Assembly (NCBI RefSeq): GCF_018446385.1
Contig: NC_056004.1
Location: 29,146,492 to 29,210,491, forward strand
Direction of reading: 5' to 3'
Source of the DNA: Zingiber officinale
Taxonomy: Eukaryota; Streptophyta; Magnoliopsida; Zingiberales; Zingiberaceae
DNA: 64,000 nt
Positions within the stretch are counted from its first letter, which is position 1, and each line of letters opens with the position of its first letter. The notes beneath the pieces were generated by a model, which ran no database searches, was not told where the DNA came from, and saw only the letters and a program-made list of their open reading frames with translations. Position numbers and translations under genes: made by a program. Of this stretch, positions 10,768 to 23,400 are shown piece after piece.

Positions 10768-11766
10768 TTAATAGGAAGTTGCAATGCAGGGATCACAAAT
10801 GAACCAAGCTGTCCCCCTCAGCTCGCTGCACCTCCGCAGCATCTCCTCCCGATCGTGCCGCTTCGATGTCAACGACAATTCGTTGCTCTGCTCTGTCTTC
10901 CCTCCGAGTCCTAGCGTCCCCATCGCAGTAGTCGCTCCAGTCGCAGCTGTTGTAACGCTTTCGCCGCAGCTCGCCTGGCCGCCGCCCTGTCGCCGGGGCT
11001 GGGTGCTCACTATCGCCTCCGCTCCCTCCTCAAGCTCCTTCTCATCTGCTTCGTTTTTTTCCATAATGTCTTCCTCGAACTGACGTCTCTCTTCTGCTTG
11101 CTGAAATGCCATAGCGTCGGACGCAGGCTCCACGAAGCATAAGATTAGGCGCCCGTCCTCGCGCTGGGCGTGGAGGTACTTCCTCGACGGCGACGGCACA
11201 GCCTCTATCACCAGGCGACCGTCGCGGCGGTGGGGCCGCATTTTGAGGCAGGGCCGCCCGTCGCTGAGAGCGATGGACCGAAGCGGCGGCGGAAAACACC
11301 GAGCCGACGTCCTCCTGCCGATGGAGCAATGGTAGTTCACCAGCATCGTCCCCTTCGCTTCGCGATAGCGCTCCTCTGCTCTGTCGACAACCACGATGCT
11401 CTCCTCGTGCACGAATTCAACGCTCTGCTTTTCCGCATGCTCTGTTTCAACGGCGTCATGGAGTAAGGTGAAGTCGTCGGAGCCGGTCTCCGACCCGAGT
11501 CTCTCCGTGCAAATCTGGAGGCTCATCGAGCTCAAGGAGCGACGTCGAACTAGAGGATGAAGGTAAGGCGCCGCTGGCGGCGGCTCGGTTACCTTCTCAG
11601 CCTGAATGCGACTCCATATGCCTAATTGATTATCGGGTCTCAGCTTGTTATCTTCCATGGCGATCATCTCCACCGGAGCATGATATTGCTGCTCCTCCCG
11701 AGCCAGCCATCCGTGCTTCTCGATCTGGAATGGAGATTGAAGTACATCTACCGACATCGTAATCAA
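10768..11766 (-). CDS. FANTASTIC FOUR (FAF)-domain protein, EAR1/FAF-like
   Basis: A 332-residue single-exon protein. The FAF domain spans about 155-212: CFPPPLRSI, then RPCLKMRPHRRDGRLVIEAV, then REDGRLILCFV. FAF proteins are plant-specific. The founding members limit shoot meristem size, and the FAF-like relative EAR1 acts in ABA signalling on PP2C phosphatases; the MRPHRRDGRLV form recalls that FAF-like subgroup, but the subgroup is my inference. Residues 224-250 are Glu-rich and probably helical. About 260-295 are Gly/Ala/Thr-rich and disordered. The first 150 residues lack a known domain. The start at 11766 has a second ATG three codons later and lies 53 bases below a good TATA box, which fits a short leader. 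No clear transit peptide. Confidence 0.88.
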   Translation of the reverse strand: MITMSVDVLQSPFQIEKHGWLAREEQQYHAPVEMIAMEDNKLRPDNQLGIWSRIQAEKVTEPPPAAPYLHPLVRRRSLSSMSLQICTERLGSETGSDDFTLLHDAVETEHAEKQSVEFVHEESIVVVDRAEERYREAKGTMLVNYHCSIGRRTSARCFPPPLRSIALSDGRPCLKMRPHRRDGRLVIEAVPSPSRKYLHAQREDGRLILCFVEPASDAMAFQQAEERRQFEEDIMEKNEADEKELEEGAEAIVSTQPRRQGGGQASCGESVTTAATGATTAMGTLGLGGKTEQSNELSLTSKRHDREEMLRRCSELRGTAWFICDPCIATSY

Positions 11767-11818
11767 ATCACTCGGAGGTGGAGAACAAAGTCGACTAGAA
11801 ATAGAGGGAGAATGGTGG

Positions 11819-11826
11819 TATTTATA
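11819..11826 (-). promoter_or_regulatory. TATA box of the FAF-like gene
   Basis: The minus strand reads TATAAATA, 53-60 bases upstream of the ATG at 11766. With the usual 25-30 base spacing, transcription would start near 11790 and leave a leader of about 25 nucleotides. Confidence 0.65.
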
Positions 11827-13506
11827 GGAAAGAACAAAGGAGATTCTCTAAGTGCTTTACTTGGTGCTCCACCATCATCAATTCATTATTTGACTTGCTT
11901 ACACTCGATTACTTTGTAAAGTTTCTTTTGCGCAGGAGAAAAAAATTTTTTTTTTTCAAAGGCTTACAATAAGATCTTAATGATATTATCAGTTCCAAAA
12001 AGCTAAATTCTCCATCTGAAAATCTGAGGAATTTGTTCGTGTATAATGATATTTTAGATCAAGTGAGCAGGTCCATCCTAGCAATTCGAGAAGAAAGATG
12101 AATTATGTGATTATGATATTTCAAAAATAAAGGGCATGGTCTTACAAGACAAGACTCTAAGCTAGCTTTAAAAAAATCATCCTAGCTTTTGGATCAACGA
12201 TTCAGAGCCTCTTGGTACAAGCACTTCAATGATCAAGTTTACAATTTAAGTAACAGAATATTTCCGTTCAAGATTCTCAAGTACACATCAAGAATACCTT
12301 TGCAGTACAAAGCCAGGGACATGAACCCGATAGTTTAGACCTTTTGAGTACAACGGCGATGAGGAATACCAGCATTCAATTCCACCGTAGCTTTGCTTTT
12401 CCAATGCATGCCTTTTGATGAATTCTTGAACTATGATCCTTGCTAGCGACGTTCGTCGCTCTATTAAACTAATGCACTAATCTATTTGTTTAACCAAGCT
12501 AAAGATTCCTGGCTAGATATTTTTAGGTATACATTTTCCTTTTATTCTCCAGGCGTAGCTTTGGTGTCATCGCGACCCAAGCGAAAGCCTAAGCCTCGTG
12601 TAAACGCACTGAATTACATCCTTTTTTGTTTATGGTAATGAGAGTGACAAACAGAGCAGTGCACACTGCACTGCGCTCGCCTGATTTCCAAATTGAAGAG
12701 CACAATGAGTCACGTCGAGTACAAAGAAACAAGATGATACTACATAGTCAATTAGCGACTTTATTTTCTATTTTTGTTTTGGTCGAATTGACAAAAGTCG
12801 AATCGTCAATTTCCCAAATTGTGTAGCTAGTTATGCGATTTATCCAATCGCGTAGTTGGGTTTGGGAATATTGTCCATCGTGTAGTCTCATGTGGGTTCA
12901 TTTTCCATTTTATCCTTGCTCCTGTTAGCACGACAATCTCATGTGTGTCCAAAGCAAAGATCACTCCGAGCCATGCTCGTGTTGTCTCGGAAAAGTGAGT
13001 TTGGAGATGGCCCCTAAACAGTGCAGCTTATTTTCTAGCCAACGGTGATCTTCTACTGCATGAAAAAGACAAACGGAGATAAGATGACAAACGTCGGGAC
13101 GATGGCCAGTATTTTCTGACGAATGGTGCAACTTCTCGTCAGAGATAATGGGTTTCATATATGATGAACTTTTTAACTTATTGTATGCAGAAAAAGTAGT
13201 CATCGGAGAAAACCTAACAAATGTAGTTTCAGTGTAACTTTTTCTCCAACGAACAATGCAGTTTATGTCTCTGACGATTCTCAAGAGCAGTTGCTCCTGA
13301 CCACACACCTCCTTCCTAACAACAAAGTTGAAATTGATGACACCTCACTCCAGGTAGTAACTTTGCTAGTTTTATGTTGTTGTATTAGAGTAAGATTCAA
13401 GTGAGGTGTTGGCCATTGGGTGTAAGCAATTGTAATGTTAACTTTAAAAATTTCAAGTACTCGTTAAATTTGTCAACTAGCATTTCAAATAATCTATAAA
13501 TAATAT
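11827..13506. other. Intergenic sequence, no gene seen
   Basis: Upstream side of the FAF-like gene and a further 1.6 kb without a supported gene. Short frames at 12626-12826 (+) and 12961-13308 (-) have no recognisable domain. I see no RNA gene and no clear repeat. Confidence 0.5.
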
Positions 13507-16003
13507 TGTTGGTGCAATATCCCTAGGTCAAGGTTAACCTAGTTAACTAAGTTTGAGTTGACTCAAGTTTGAGTCTTGATATTTGGATTTCGATTTTTGA
13601 CAATACATGGAGATTGCAGATACAATCGTCCATTGGGGAGATAGTTGATACAATTCCCCTCTGGTCAAGAGATGATCAGTTTGATGTAAAGAAGAGTCAA
13701 GTAGATCAAGGTTGACCGGATACTTGACTAGAAAAACTCTAACTAGAGGGTAGGCAGTTGGAAAATCTTCTTTAAAAACCTTATTTTAAAATGCTCTTAA
13801 ATCTTCTTTTGAAAAATCTTGATAGTTTGTTTTTGATATTTACAGAAAGTTTTTTAGAAAAATGTTTTAAATCATTTTTGTAACTTAAATAATTCTGTTA
13901 AGATTATTTTGGCAAAGTCACATTGAAAATATTTTTTTTCAAAAAAAAGGTTTTTACAAATCTTTACTTTAAAAAATCCTCTTAATAATAAAATCCTTGC
14001 TTCAAAACTTTCATTGAACATATTACTTAACAATTTTTCTTTGAAATTTTTCTTCTTTGTAAATTTTTTACTTTTCTATACAAGTTGTTTTCAAAAAAAA
14101 AAAAAAATAACTTTACTTAGAAAAATTTAAATCTTTGGAAATAATTTTTGAAAAGTTATTAATTGTAAAAACTTACTTGTAAAATCACTTTTGTCACTTA
14201 GAAAATTACTTTTGCGAAAACTAAAAAAAAAGGGTTACTTTAGTTTTCTTTGATGTTTACTTAGAATTTTTTCTCAACTATTTTAAATATACATTGAAAG
14301 ATATTTTTTGTAAATACTTTGGAAAGTTTTTTTTGAAAAATGTTATATGTCTTTCGCACATTGTTGGTGCAAAACCTAATGGAAACTAATCTTAAGTTTA
14401 TATCCTTTTGATGTGTGTCAAAGGGGGTGAATGATATCTTAAGTTAGAAAAGTTAAAAGAAGAGAATTATCTTAAGTTAGAAAGTTAAAACATTTCGAAT
14501 CTCTCAAACTTTGAGAATTAACCCTTAAAGACCCAAGTCTAACTTAAGAAAATTGTCAAACATCAAAAAGGAGAAGATTGTTAGTGCAATCGACCTCTAG
14601 GGTTTCGATGTTTGACAATATACCTAAGTTTGGTCAATTTAACCAAGGGTTGATCTAAACATGACTTGATGTTTGGGAGAGAGAAGTCTAGTCAAGACTA
14701 GATGACTAGAAAGGTAAGTCCTAACCAAAGGTTAGGCAAAGTGGAAGTCCTAGTGAGTGAAGTCAGACCTTAGTGAGTGAAGCTAGGTGGTGGAAGTCAT
14801 AGTGAGTGAAGTCGGGCCCTAGTGAGTGAAGCTAGGTAGTGGAAGTCCTAGTGAGTGAAGTCAGACCCTAGTGAGTGAAGCTAGGTGGTGGAAGTCCTAG
14901 TGAGTGGAGCTGAGCCCTAGTGAGTAAAGCTAGGTGGAGGAAGACCTGGTGAGTGAAGCCAGGCAATGGAAGTCCAAATGAGTAAAGCTAGGCAACCCTA
15001 AGGGAAGATAACCCTAGGTTATACTTGAATTCTGTTAACATTGTTTTACCTTATCATTTTATCTATTGTGTTAACTCAGTATTGCAGGGAAGTCCAGATA
15101 GGTCGACGGACCGACCGGATATCTGGCACGAAGTTCAGCTAGGTCAACGGGTGGACCGGATAGCTGACACAAAGTCCAGACAAGTCGACGGGCTGACCAG
15201 ATGTCTGGCAAAAGGTAAGTAAAGGTAAGTCACTAGAGGAGAGTGACTTGGTGAGGACACGTTCCCCGTTTGAGGGAACTATAGGCGTCGATCCAACTTA
15301 GATCCATTTTAAAAATCTAAGTTGAGATCGTGACTAGATTCTAGTCTCGAGGAGACAGAATCTAATTACTACTCTGTGTATATATATATATATATATATG
15401 CTAACTTTTATTAGGGTAGTATAATATTTATTGCCTCGGACTAATCTTTTTCTTGCAGGAAAAAAATTTTTGCTGGAAAAAGGGGTTCGGGTGCCCAGAA
15501 GGGATCCGGGGGCCCGAAGCTAGTCTGGGCACCCGGAATGCAAAAGTTTATCTCGTCGCAACATGGAGCGCGCTGATTGGCTGGGCTGACGTCATGCTCC
15601 AAGCGCTCAGAAGGGATTTGGGCGCCCGGAGCTGTCTATATAAGGAGGCCTACACCTGGAGCAAAGTATAACAACTTCTTCCACGACTGCTCTGTTGCGC
15701 ACTACTCCTGCGACGTTATGAGACTTTTCCAACAACCTATGACTCAATTTCCTTTTCCTATTGTTGATATTATTTTAATAATTCTTGTACTAAAGTTTGT
15801 AATATTTTATGAATTATTAGTGATTGCCCAACGAAAGCACTCGACGAGTGCGGGCCTTGAAGTAGGAGTCGACGAAGGCTCCGAACCAAATAAAATTGGT
15901 TTTGTTAGCGTTGTGCTTATTATTTTTCGCTGCGTACTCGAATTACTAACGAATTTTCGACAATCATTATTCATCCCCCTCAAGTGAACTTTACAATCCA
16001 ATA
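13507..16003 (+). mobile_element. Ty1/copia-type LTR retrotransposon remnant
   Basis: A 5' LTR start (TGTTGGTGCAATATCCC at 13507) runs about 260 bases, then AT-rich degenerate internal sequence follows with no coding domain. A polypurine tract AAAAAGGAGAAGAT (14565-14578) precedes a second LTR-like unit starting TGTTAGTGCAATCGACC at 14579 and ending about 16003 at AATCCAATA, where CA seems mutated to TA. This 3' LTR carries a minisatellite, a TA repeat (about 15377-15399) and a TATA box (TCTATATAAGG near 15635). It shares themes with the LTR of element E (TGTTGGTGCA start, CTAGG-rich short repeats, a CGTTCCCCGT block). All protein-coding parts are gone. Boundaries are approximate and no target duplication was found. 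Confidence 0.6.
14735..14990. repeat. Minisatellite inside the copia LTR remnant
   Basis: About five tandem copies of a ~49-base unit built from GTGGAAGTCCTAGTGAGTGA and CCTAGTGAGTGAAGCTAGG. Units differ by point changes. A second short repeat based on AAGTCCAGATAGGTCGACGG follows at 15090-15210. Confidence 0.8.
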
Positions 16004-17534
16004 GTTCTCTCATGCTATGAATTGTATTGTGGACTTTTAGTATATGAGTTTAAGATTCAATCATACACATAGAGAATATACACTCAATTAGTGAAACTTT
16101 ATTTATCCAAAAAATATGTAGAAAACATAAGATGATTATCTTAAGACACCTTTCAAATATAACATGGCGCTGATGGAGGACACGAACAAACCTAAATCTC
16201 ATAAAGAAAGAGGTTAGAATGGCATCCGGGGGTGTCCTTATGATGTTGCTCCGATGCTCAAGTTAGTGGGGTGTCTAGGTATTTGAGAAAACTAGGAAAG
16301 GTTCTGGAGTCCAAGGATTCGTGTGTGTATACTTGTGCCCGCAGAGCGGACGATCTTTTAAAGAGCTATGAATGTGCATGTTCTCGTCCATTTACCATGT
16401 ATTTCGCGACGTGCACTTCTATTACCAGATGCTTTTGGATGCATGTTGTCATTCTCCATATCTCTTAAGAGAAACAATCCCATGAATGCAATGATTACAA
16501 AGTTTCCTTATCCCCACACCCCCTTTGTTTTTCATGGTCCACGTAAGACGTGGGCCCAAGCTAGGGGTGGATGAGGTCGATATGGAGAGGCCTCGTTGGA
16601 GACGAGGTCGGTGACTGTGGCCGAGTCTAGAGAGTCCGAGGTCGAGTCAAAGACGAGGCTGATGACTATTGCCGAGTTTGGAAAGGGGTTGGCACCCGAG
16701 GCCGAGTTGGAGATGAGGTCGGGGCTCGAGACTGAGTCGGAGATTACTTTGGTGACTGTGGTAGAGTCAGAGATGAGGTCGATGACTGTAGCCCAGTCAG
16801 GAAAGGAGTTGGCGCCCGAGGCCAAGTCGGAGACGGGTTGACGCCCGAGGCCAAGTCAGGAAAGGGGTTGGTACCTAAGGCCAAGTCGGAGACGATTTTA
16901 TTGACTGTGGCCAAGTCAAAGACAAGGTCAGTGCTCGAGGTTGAATTGGAGATAAGGTCGACGCTAGAGGTCGAGTTGGAAGATAGGTTGACGAGTGATG
17001 TCGAGTGGGGATGGTATCGGCAACTATGGCCAAGTCACAAATAGCTGAGTTGTCTCTGAATGAACTTGAGTCCTTAGGATGAGTGTTCTAAATAGGTTCA
17101 ACCAGATGCGAGCCCCTTCCCAGCCAAGTCTAATATCCCCTGTCGTTGACCCGCCTTGACTTATCACGGCCACACAGGATTCGTGGGAGCTAAGCCTCCA
17201 CCACATCATTCACATGGAACGAAGTAAAGGTTTCTAAAGTCAAATTTGTTTCCTGATATGATCCATGTTCCAAGTTTGGTAAAGTTTGATGCAACTGTAG
17301 ATTAGCAAGAGTACAATTTTAGAGCAATAGAAATGGTGGTAAAACCCATTGCCCAGTTTTTAAGAACAAAGAATTGACAAAGCCAATGAAGTACAATTCA
17401 ACAAATTCCCACATCAAGAGATCTTCTTCATCATATGATGTTCAATTCACCAGATTTCTGGGAGTACATAAAAAAGGAAGGGGTAGTTATACATGAATGG
17501 TTGGAGTTGGACGCCAAGCCGCTTCATCCACAAC
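16004..17534. other. Intergenic sequence with a minisatellite
   Basis: No gene is supported. The middle third is a GA-rich minisatellite (separate entry). The last ~500 bases form the 3' side of psbX and presumably hold its 3' untranslated region. Short frames here are shadows of the repeat. Confidence 0.5.
16560..17040. repeat. GA-rich minisatellite, coding-like
   Basis: Degenerate tandem repeats combine modules such as GAGGTCGAGTCGGAGA, GGTGACTGTGGCCGAGTC and GGAAAGGGGTTGGCACCCGA. The order of modules varies and the basic step is a multiple of three, so long open frames rich in Glu, Ser and Val arise on both strands. No such protein family is known to me, so I treat it as non-coding, perhaps a former retrotransposon tandem array. 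Confidence 0.6.
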
Positions 17535-17903
17535 TCAGCTCCGCTTCACAGGGTCGAAGTTGGAGACGGCGACAACGGCTCCTGCGATCACGCCGACCAC
17601 CACCCCGCCGGAGACGATGCTAAGGAGGAAGTTCTTCAGCGACGGCGAGATGCCTGGCTGTGCCGCCTCTGCCACCTCCGGGATCACTAGCGCGGCCACC
17701 ATTGCGGCCGCTGCCAGCCCGCCCAGGGCCTTTTCCTTCTCCGATGATGATAGTGCCCGGACCTTGAGCTGGGCGCCGGGCCGCCGCCCCGCCGCCGTGT
17801 GAGCAGGCAACATGAGTGGCTGAAAGAAGGTTTCTGAGCCCGTGAAGGGTCGGCTGAAGCTGATCGCCGGCTTCGACATGGTGACAGCGGAAGTCAATGC
17901 CAT
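17535..17903 (-). CDS. psbX: Photosystem II reaction centre subunit PsbX, chloroplast precursor
   Basis: A 122-residue precursor. Residues 1-50 are a Ser/Ala-rich transit peptide. About 60-81 form a hydrophobic thylakoid-transfer segment ending at AEAA, and the mature ~41-residue protein follows ([11 protein letters not shown] then one membrane helix, ending SNFDPVKRS). [13 protein letters not shown] and SNFDPVK are hallmark PsbX motifs. PsbX sits in the thylakoid membrane beside cytochrome b559 and tunes quinone exchange in photosystem II. The frame is open a further 46 codons upstream to 18041, but I chose the ATG at 17903: it begins [10 protein letters not shown], a normal transit start, lies in a good CCATGG context, and an upstream AT-rich core promoter candidate would exclude most of the extension. 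The gene is intronless here and looks intact. Confidence 0.93.
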   Translation of the reverse strand: MALTSAVTMSKPAISFSRPFTGSETFFQPLMLPAHTAAGRRPGAQLKVRALSSSEKEKALGGLAAAAMVAALVIPEVAEAAQPGISPSLKNFLLSIVSGGVVVGVIAGAVVAVSNFDPVKRS

Positions 17904-17978
17904 GGAGGAGAGGCAAAACGGGCGAGGCAACGTGGCGCTGTCTTCCTGTCTAATTGAAGAATGGAGAGTAGAAAGACG

Positions 17979-17985
17979 ATATATC
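17979..17985 (-). promoter_or_regulatory. Candidate core promoter of psbX
   Basis: A TATAT core lies 76-82 bases upstream of the chosen ATG on the minus strand. Farther upstream there is an ACGT core (CCACGTA, about 18041-18047) and two GATAAG (I-box) motifs at 18112-18117 and 18123-18128, elements common in light-regulated plant promoters. All are short motifs and could occur by chance. Confidence 0.35.
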
Positions 17986-18057
17986 GATAGAGGTAATTGG
18001 CTCGGATTAGTTTCCGTTTGCCAGGTCAGCGTGTGGATCATACGTGGGATGTTGTGA

Positions 18058-18371
18058 TTGCCGGAAACATGGTTAAGGTTATCCTCTCGGTATATGGGAC
18101 AGAATTAGGGGGATAAGGTTGCGATAAGAAAAAAAAAGAAAATTAATGTGATGCGGAGAATGCATATACGGGGCCACAAGGGCAGCTGCTCTCAGCCGTC
18201 CGGGGGCGCACCCCAAAAAAGATTAATAATAATAACGATAAAAAAATTAATAATAATAATAATAATAATTATTATTATTATAATTGATGGGGGATAAGAA
18301 AGAGTGTATTTGGCACGAGTCAATTATCACAGTGTAGTTTAAAATTAAGACGGTTAACATCATGACTTAAG
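18058..18371. other. psbX upstream region and AT-rich junction to the retrotransposon stack
   Basis: It contains the GATAAG motifs noted for psbX, a (TAA)n/(AAT)n simple repeat at about 18220-18283, and the unclear left edge of element A. No gene. Confidence 0.5.
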
Positions 18372-18996
18372 AAAGGTTCGACTACACTCGAGCGGGAAGC
18401 AATTTATGGACCGATCAGAGGGATCCTTGTTCGATCGGCCATCTGAGTAAACAAGTATAGCTAACTAGGTCAGAAGGAGAATAAGCTAAGCGGGTCGAGA
18501 GCCCGAGCCGAGTGGACCATCCGTCTGGCTCAGAGAATGACGTTGGCATTATATACATAATGAATCAATAAAATAATAAAAGAGGAAAAGACATATAATT
18601 AATAAATGAAAGAAAAAACTAAATAGAACACTTCATCTATCATTAAAAGAAAAGAAGAGAAAATAAAAATATCCTCTATCGGTAATCAATATCATTAAAC
18701 AAGGAAAGATGGAGGGTCACCAGAAAGGGTATAAAAGGGGGATGTCAGGTATGAAGAAAGGCAAGAAAAAATTTTATCCTTAGTACTCTCACTTTTTTCC
18801 TCTCCTACTTCTAACTTGAACGTCGGAGGACCAACGCTAGGGACCCCTTCCCTGGTTTTGATTTTTGTTTTGCAAAAAGGAGCGAGGTCTTCATCCTGTC
18901 AGCAAAACTGTCACCTCTCCGACTTTCCAGTTTTGCGCGTTCGGATGGGATCATTTTGGCGTTGTCTGTGGGAGCGTAGCCTGCATCTATGAGAAG

Positions 18997-19967
18997 ATGG
19001 AAGATGTTGGATGATTCACGACGGTAACGCTGATGCAAGAGGAGCTCAACACACTAATACAAGCCCGGGCGACAAAGATAGTGAAGCAACAACAATAAGA
19101 GTTGGTCGATCGTCAAGTGCAAGAACCTGCAGCCTCAATAATGGGACAACAGGCTGAACAACACTCCGCTTAGGAACTGAACAAGATGTCGATTGGCACC
19201 TATAGGGAAGCCCCTAATGCACAGGCCCTGTTATGGGCTCCAGTAGAGAGGGGTCGCGTGGATAAAGATCGGGGATCATCCTCTGATGAGGCACCCGTTC
19301 GAAATACAAGAAAAAGAAAACCTAAGGAGGGTGACTCGCCTAAACGGATCAATCAACAGTTTTCAGAGGGGTTCTAAATGACCCTCTGTCGAAGCACTAC
19401 ACTCCATTAACGGTTAGAGAATATAATGGGATGACCGACCCCGACGACCACTTGGCCAAGTTTGACAACGCAGCCACGCTACACCAATACACGGACGAGG
19501 TAAAATGTCGAGTCTTCCTTTCCACGTTATCTGGATCGGCACAACGCTGGTTCAAACGTTTGCCAAACGGCTCGATCCATATCTTCAAAGACTTTCGAGC
19601 GGTCTTCCTGCATCACTTTGCTAGCAGTCGTCGCCACCAGAAAATGAGCGAAAATCTATTCTCACTAAAGCAAGGACCCCGAGAGGCCTTAAGGGCATAC
19701 ATCCAATGCTTTAATCATGTGGCGATGGACATCCCGACGGTCTCCTCGGGCATATGGGTAAACACTTTCACTCAGGGGCTCACTGAAGGAGAATTCTTCC
19801 AGTCACTCATTTGGAAGCCGCCAAATGGCCATCTACAGAAAAGGGCCAATGAATACATCAATGTAGAAGAAGCCCAGACGGCTAGGAAAAAAGAGGCACC
19901 CACCGAACCAGTGGGGGCGTCCGAGCGGCGTCAACCGAGCAGCCATCAACCTCCTAAAGGACCTTGA
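18997..19967 (+). pseudogene. Element A gag, broken
   Basis: The frame opens with ATG at 18997, meets TGA at codon 6 (19012-19014), then reads on in frame through a helix-rich N-terminus (TLMQEELNTLIQARA) to further stops near 19100 and 19170. After a frameshift near 19375-19430, the 178-codon stretch 19431-19967 holds the retrotransposon gag core (DPDDHLAKFDNAATLHQY, then GSAQRWFKRLPNGS). This core packages element RNA in virus-like particles. The homologous gag of element B is 475 codons. The product cannot be made as one chain. Confidence 0.85.
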
Positions 19968-20489
19968 TCAGGAGGAACTTAATCACAACACGAGCCTAGG
20001 ATGCATGTCGTGCAGCACGTTGGGGTCGGACGGCCAAAAGCCTCAAGGGGCAAAATATGGACATTGATGTTTTGCTTTTTTTATCAATCGACGACTCATA
20101 ATACCCGAGACTACTACCTGGCTAACAAACAGACCCCAAGAAGGCAGTATCGTCAGTCACCATTGTCCGATTAGAGATATAGGCGCTGATCGGCTGGGCG
20201 AAGGGAAGGCGAAAGGACAAAGGTCGAACCACGCGGTAATCAATCTCAACAACGGAATAATCCAAGTCTTGTTCGGGGGCAGGCCGAACAGAGACGACCC
20301 TTAGCTTGAGAGGAAGAAAATAGGAGAAACGTCACTCGGGGGGAGATAGGAATGATCACCGGAGGGTCGATCGACGGTGATTCCAATCGAGCAAAAAAAC
20401 TGCACGCTCGGCGGCTTGAAATTCACATGGTCGGCTACAACAAGGAGAAGGTCGAAGGACCTGAGATCAGTTTCGGCCCGAAGGATTTG

Positions 20490-23400
20490 GAGGGGGTAGA
20501 GATCCCCATGATGACACCCTGATTATTCGAGCGGTAATAGCTAATTATGTTATTCACCGTACTTTTGTTGACACAGGAAACTTAGTGAACATTATATTCA
20601 AGAAGACGTTCGATCAATTGCAAATTAACCGAGGTGATTTATTGCCCATGATGACTCCACTCTACGGGTTCATCGGCAATGAAGTGTTGCTGATCGGCCA
20701 ACTGTGTTTGGCCGTCTCGCTCGGGGACGAGCCATTGAAGAGGACACGGAGGACCAATTTCATCGTGGTTGATGCGCCGTCAGCTTACAACGTCATTTTG
20801 AGCCGCCCGACGCTGAATGAGTTCCGAGCGGTGGTATCCACTTTCTGCTAGAAGATCAAGTTCCCGGTAGGGGACAAGGTGGGCAAGGTCAGAGGTGATC
20901 AATTGGCTGCTCGGTATTGCTACGTCGAGATGGTAAGAACGGAAGCACGAGCCGCCCAGAAGATACCACACTTGGAGGTGAGCGCTATCATGGAGAAGCC
21001 TCCTACTATGGTATACGATGAGAAGGAGGAGGTCCAGATCCATCCAAATCGATCGGAGACGACAACTTTTATCGCCGCCGATTTAGAGAGGGAGAAAAAA
21101 ACAGAGTTGGTTGCCTGCCTCAAACGAAATTATGACGTGTTCGCCTAGTCGACGAATGAATTGTCTCACATTTCTCCGAGCGTGGCTCAGCACGAGCTAC
21201 ATATCTGATCGGACTCCCGACCGGTTAAAAAGAAGAAGAGAGACTTCAGCTCGGAGTAGAATTTGATCATCCGGACAAAGATAAAAAAATTACTGGAGGC
21301 TGGCTATATAAGGGAAGTCCAATTCCCGAGTTGGCTCGCTAACATGGTACTAGTCTCCAAGTCAGGCAATAAATGGCGAGTCTGCATCGACTTTCGCGAC
21401 TTAAATAAGGCATGCCCGAAGGATTTCTATCTGTTGCCTCAGATAAACCAAATAATGGACTCCACAGTAGACTACGAATTAATATGCATGCTCGATACAT
21501 ACTAGGGCTACCACCAAGTACTACTCGCCAGAGGAGATCAAGAAAAGTGCAGTTCATCACAACCGACGGAACGTCATGCTGTTTGGACTGAAGAACGTCG
21601 GAGCCACCTACCAAAGACTAATGAATAAAGTGTTCCAAAGGCAGATCGGCCGAAACATGGAGGTTTATGTCAATGACATACTAATAAAATCCCTCCGAGC
21701 GACCGACCTCTGTACAGACATCGAAGAGACGTGCCAAACTTTAAGAACCTATGGAATGAAGCTAAACCCCAACAAGTGCCTGTTCGGCGCAGGGAACTGT
21801 CATTTTCTCGGGTATATTGTGACCGAGCGAGGGATCGAGACAAATCCAAATAAGGTGAAGACTCTGCAAGACACACCTCCACCTCGTAATTTGAAGGAAG
21901 CCCAACAGCTGACTGGACAGATCACCGTGCTTTCAAGGTTCATTTCTAAGATGTCCGATCGAACTCTACCATTCTTCAAAGTACTACATCGAGCTACAAG
22001 ATTCCAATGGGACGCAGAGTGCAACCGGGCTTTAGAAGAGCTCAAGGAGTATCTTAACTCCTTACCTGTGCTAGCCAAGCTGAGCGCTGGGGAGCCTCTT
22101 TGGATCTATTTGTCATCCACTAAGCATGCGGTCAGATCCACATTGGTCAAGCAAAACGGCCATGAATAGCAGCTTATATATTTTTTAAGCCATATATTGA
22201 AAGATGTTGAATCTTGCTATACTGGTCTGAAAAAGTTAGCTTATGCTCTGGTGTTTGCTGCTCGGAAACTTCATCCATACTTTCTTGCTCACCCAATCAT
22301 TGTCATGACCAACAGTACCCTGGGAAAAGTCCTCCTCAACCCAGAAATGTCCATGCGGCTAATTAAATGGATAATCGAACTTAGTGAGTTTGATATCCAA
22401 TATCAACCCCGAACGGCGATCAAAGCTCAAGCCTTGGCTGATTTCATCACAGAAATCTAGAACGCAGAACTTGAAGCAACCTGGAGAGTATATGTGGTTG
22501 TTTCTTCCACCCGACAAGGAAGCGGGATCAACATACTGCTGATCTCACCAAGAGAAGATCGAATGTAACTCTCCATCCGGTTAGATTATCGAGCCACCAA
22601 CAATGAATCTGAGTATGAAGCTTTGATAGCCAGCTTACAAGCAACACGGCATGTCAGAGTCATAAAAGTCCTCATTCACTCAGATTCTCAGTTGGCCGCC
22701 CAATAGTTATCAGGGGCGTTCGAGATTAGCAGCTCCCGACTCAAGTTATATGCAGAAGCCTTCAAGAAGCTAAAGACAAATTTTTAAGAAGTCATTATAT
22801 AGAAGATCTCCTGATCGGACAATCAAGCAGCAGATGAGCTGGTTAAGTTAGCTAGTTCATTATCACCAGTCGTGATCAGCCAGCCGATTGAACAGGTCTT
22901 GCTGGTGGTGCACATCGACTAGATGGAGGGAGTGGTCTGCTCAAGAGATTGGAGAATGCCATAGATCAAATTCCTCTGATCGGGTATCATGCCGGTCGAC
23001 CGAGAGGTAGCGCGACTATTAAATAAGAGGGTCGGACGATTCACCTTGGTCGGAGATCAGCTGTATAAAAGAGCCTTCTCCAAACTTTTGTTCAAGTACG
23101 TTGAACCAGAGGACGCAGAATACATCCTACAGAAAGTGCACCAAGGCTCATGTGGAAGCCATCCGGGCGACTGTTCGCTGGCTTAAAAGATCCTCCTGGC
23201 CAGATATTTTTGGCTAACTCTCCAAGAGAATGCTACTCGGACAATAGCCACATGTTTGTTCTTCCAAAGGTATCACAACATCTCACATCGACCAACCGAG
23301 GAGATGAAAACATCCACAGTGTCTTGCATGTTTGACCAATGGGACTGTTTCCTATGACAATCGATCAGCGAAGGTTCTTGCTCGTTGCTGTGGACTACTT

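Noticed and set aside
17435-17802. Three + strand frames opposite psbX
   Set aside because: They are antisense shadows of the PsbX coding sequence.
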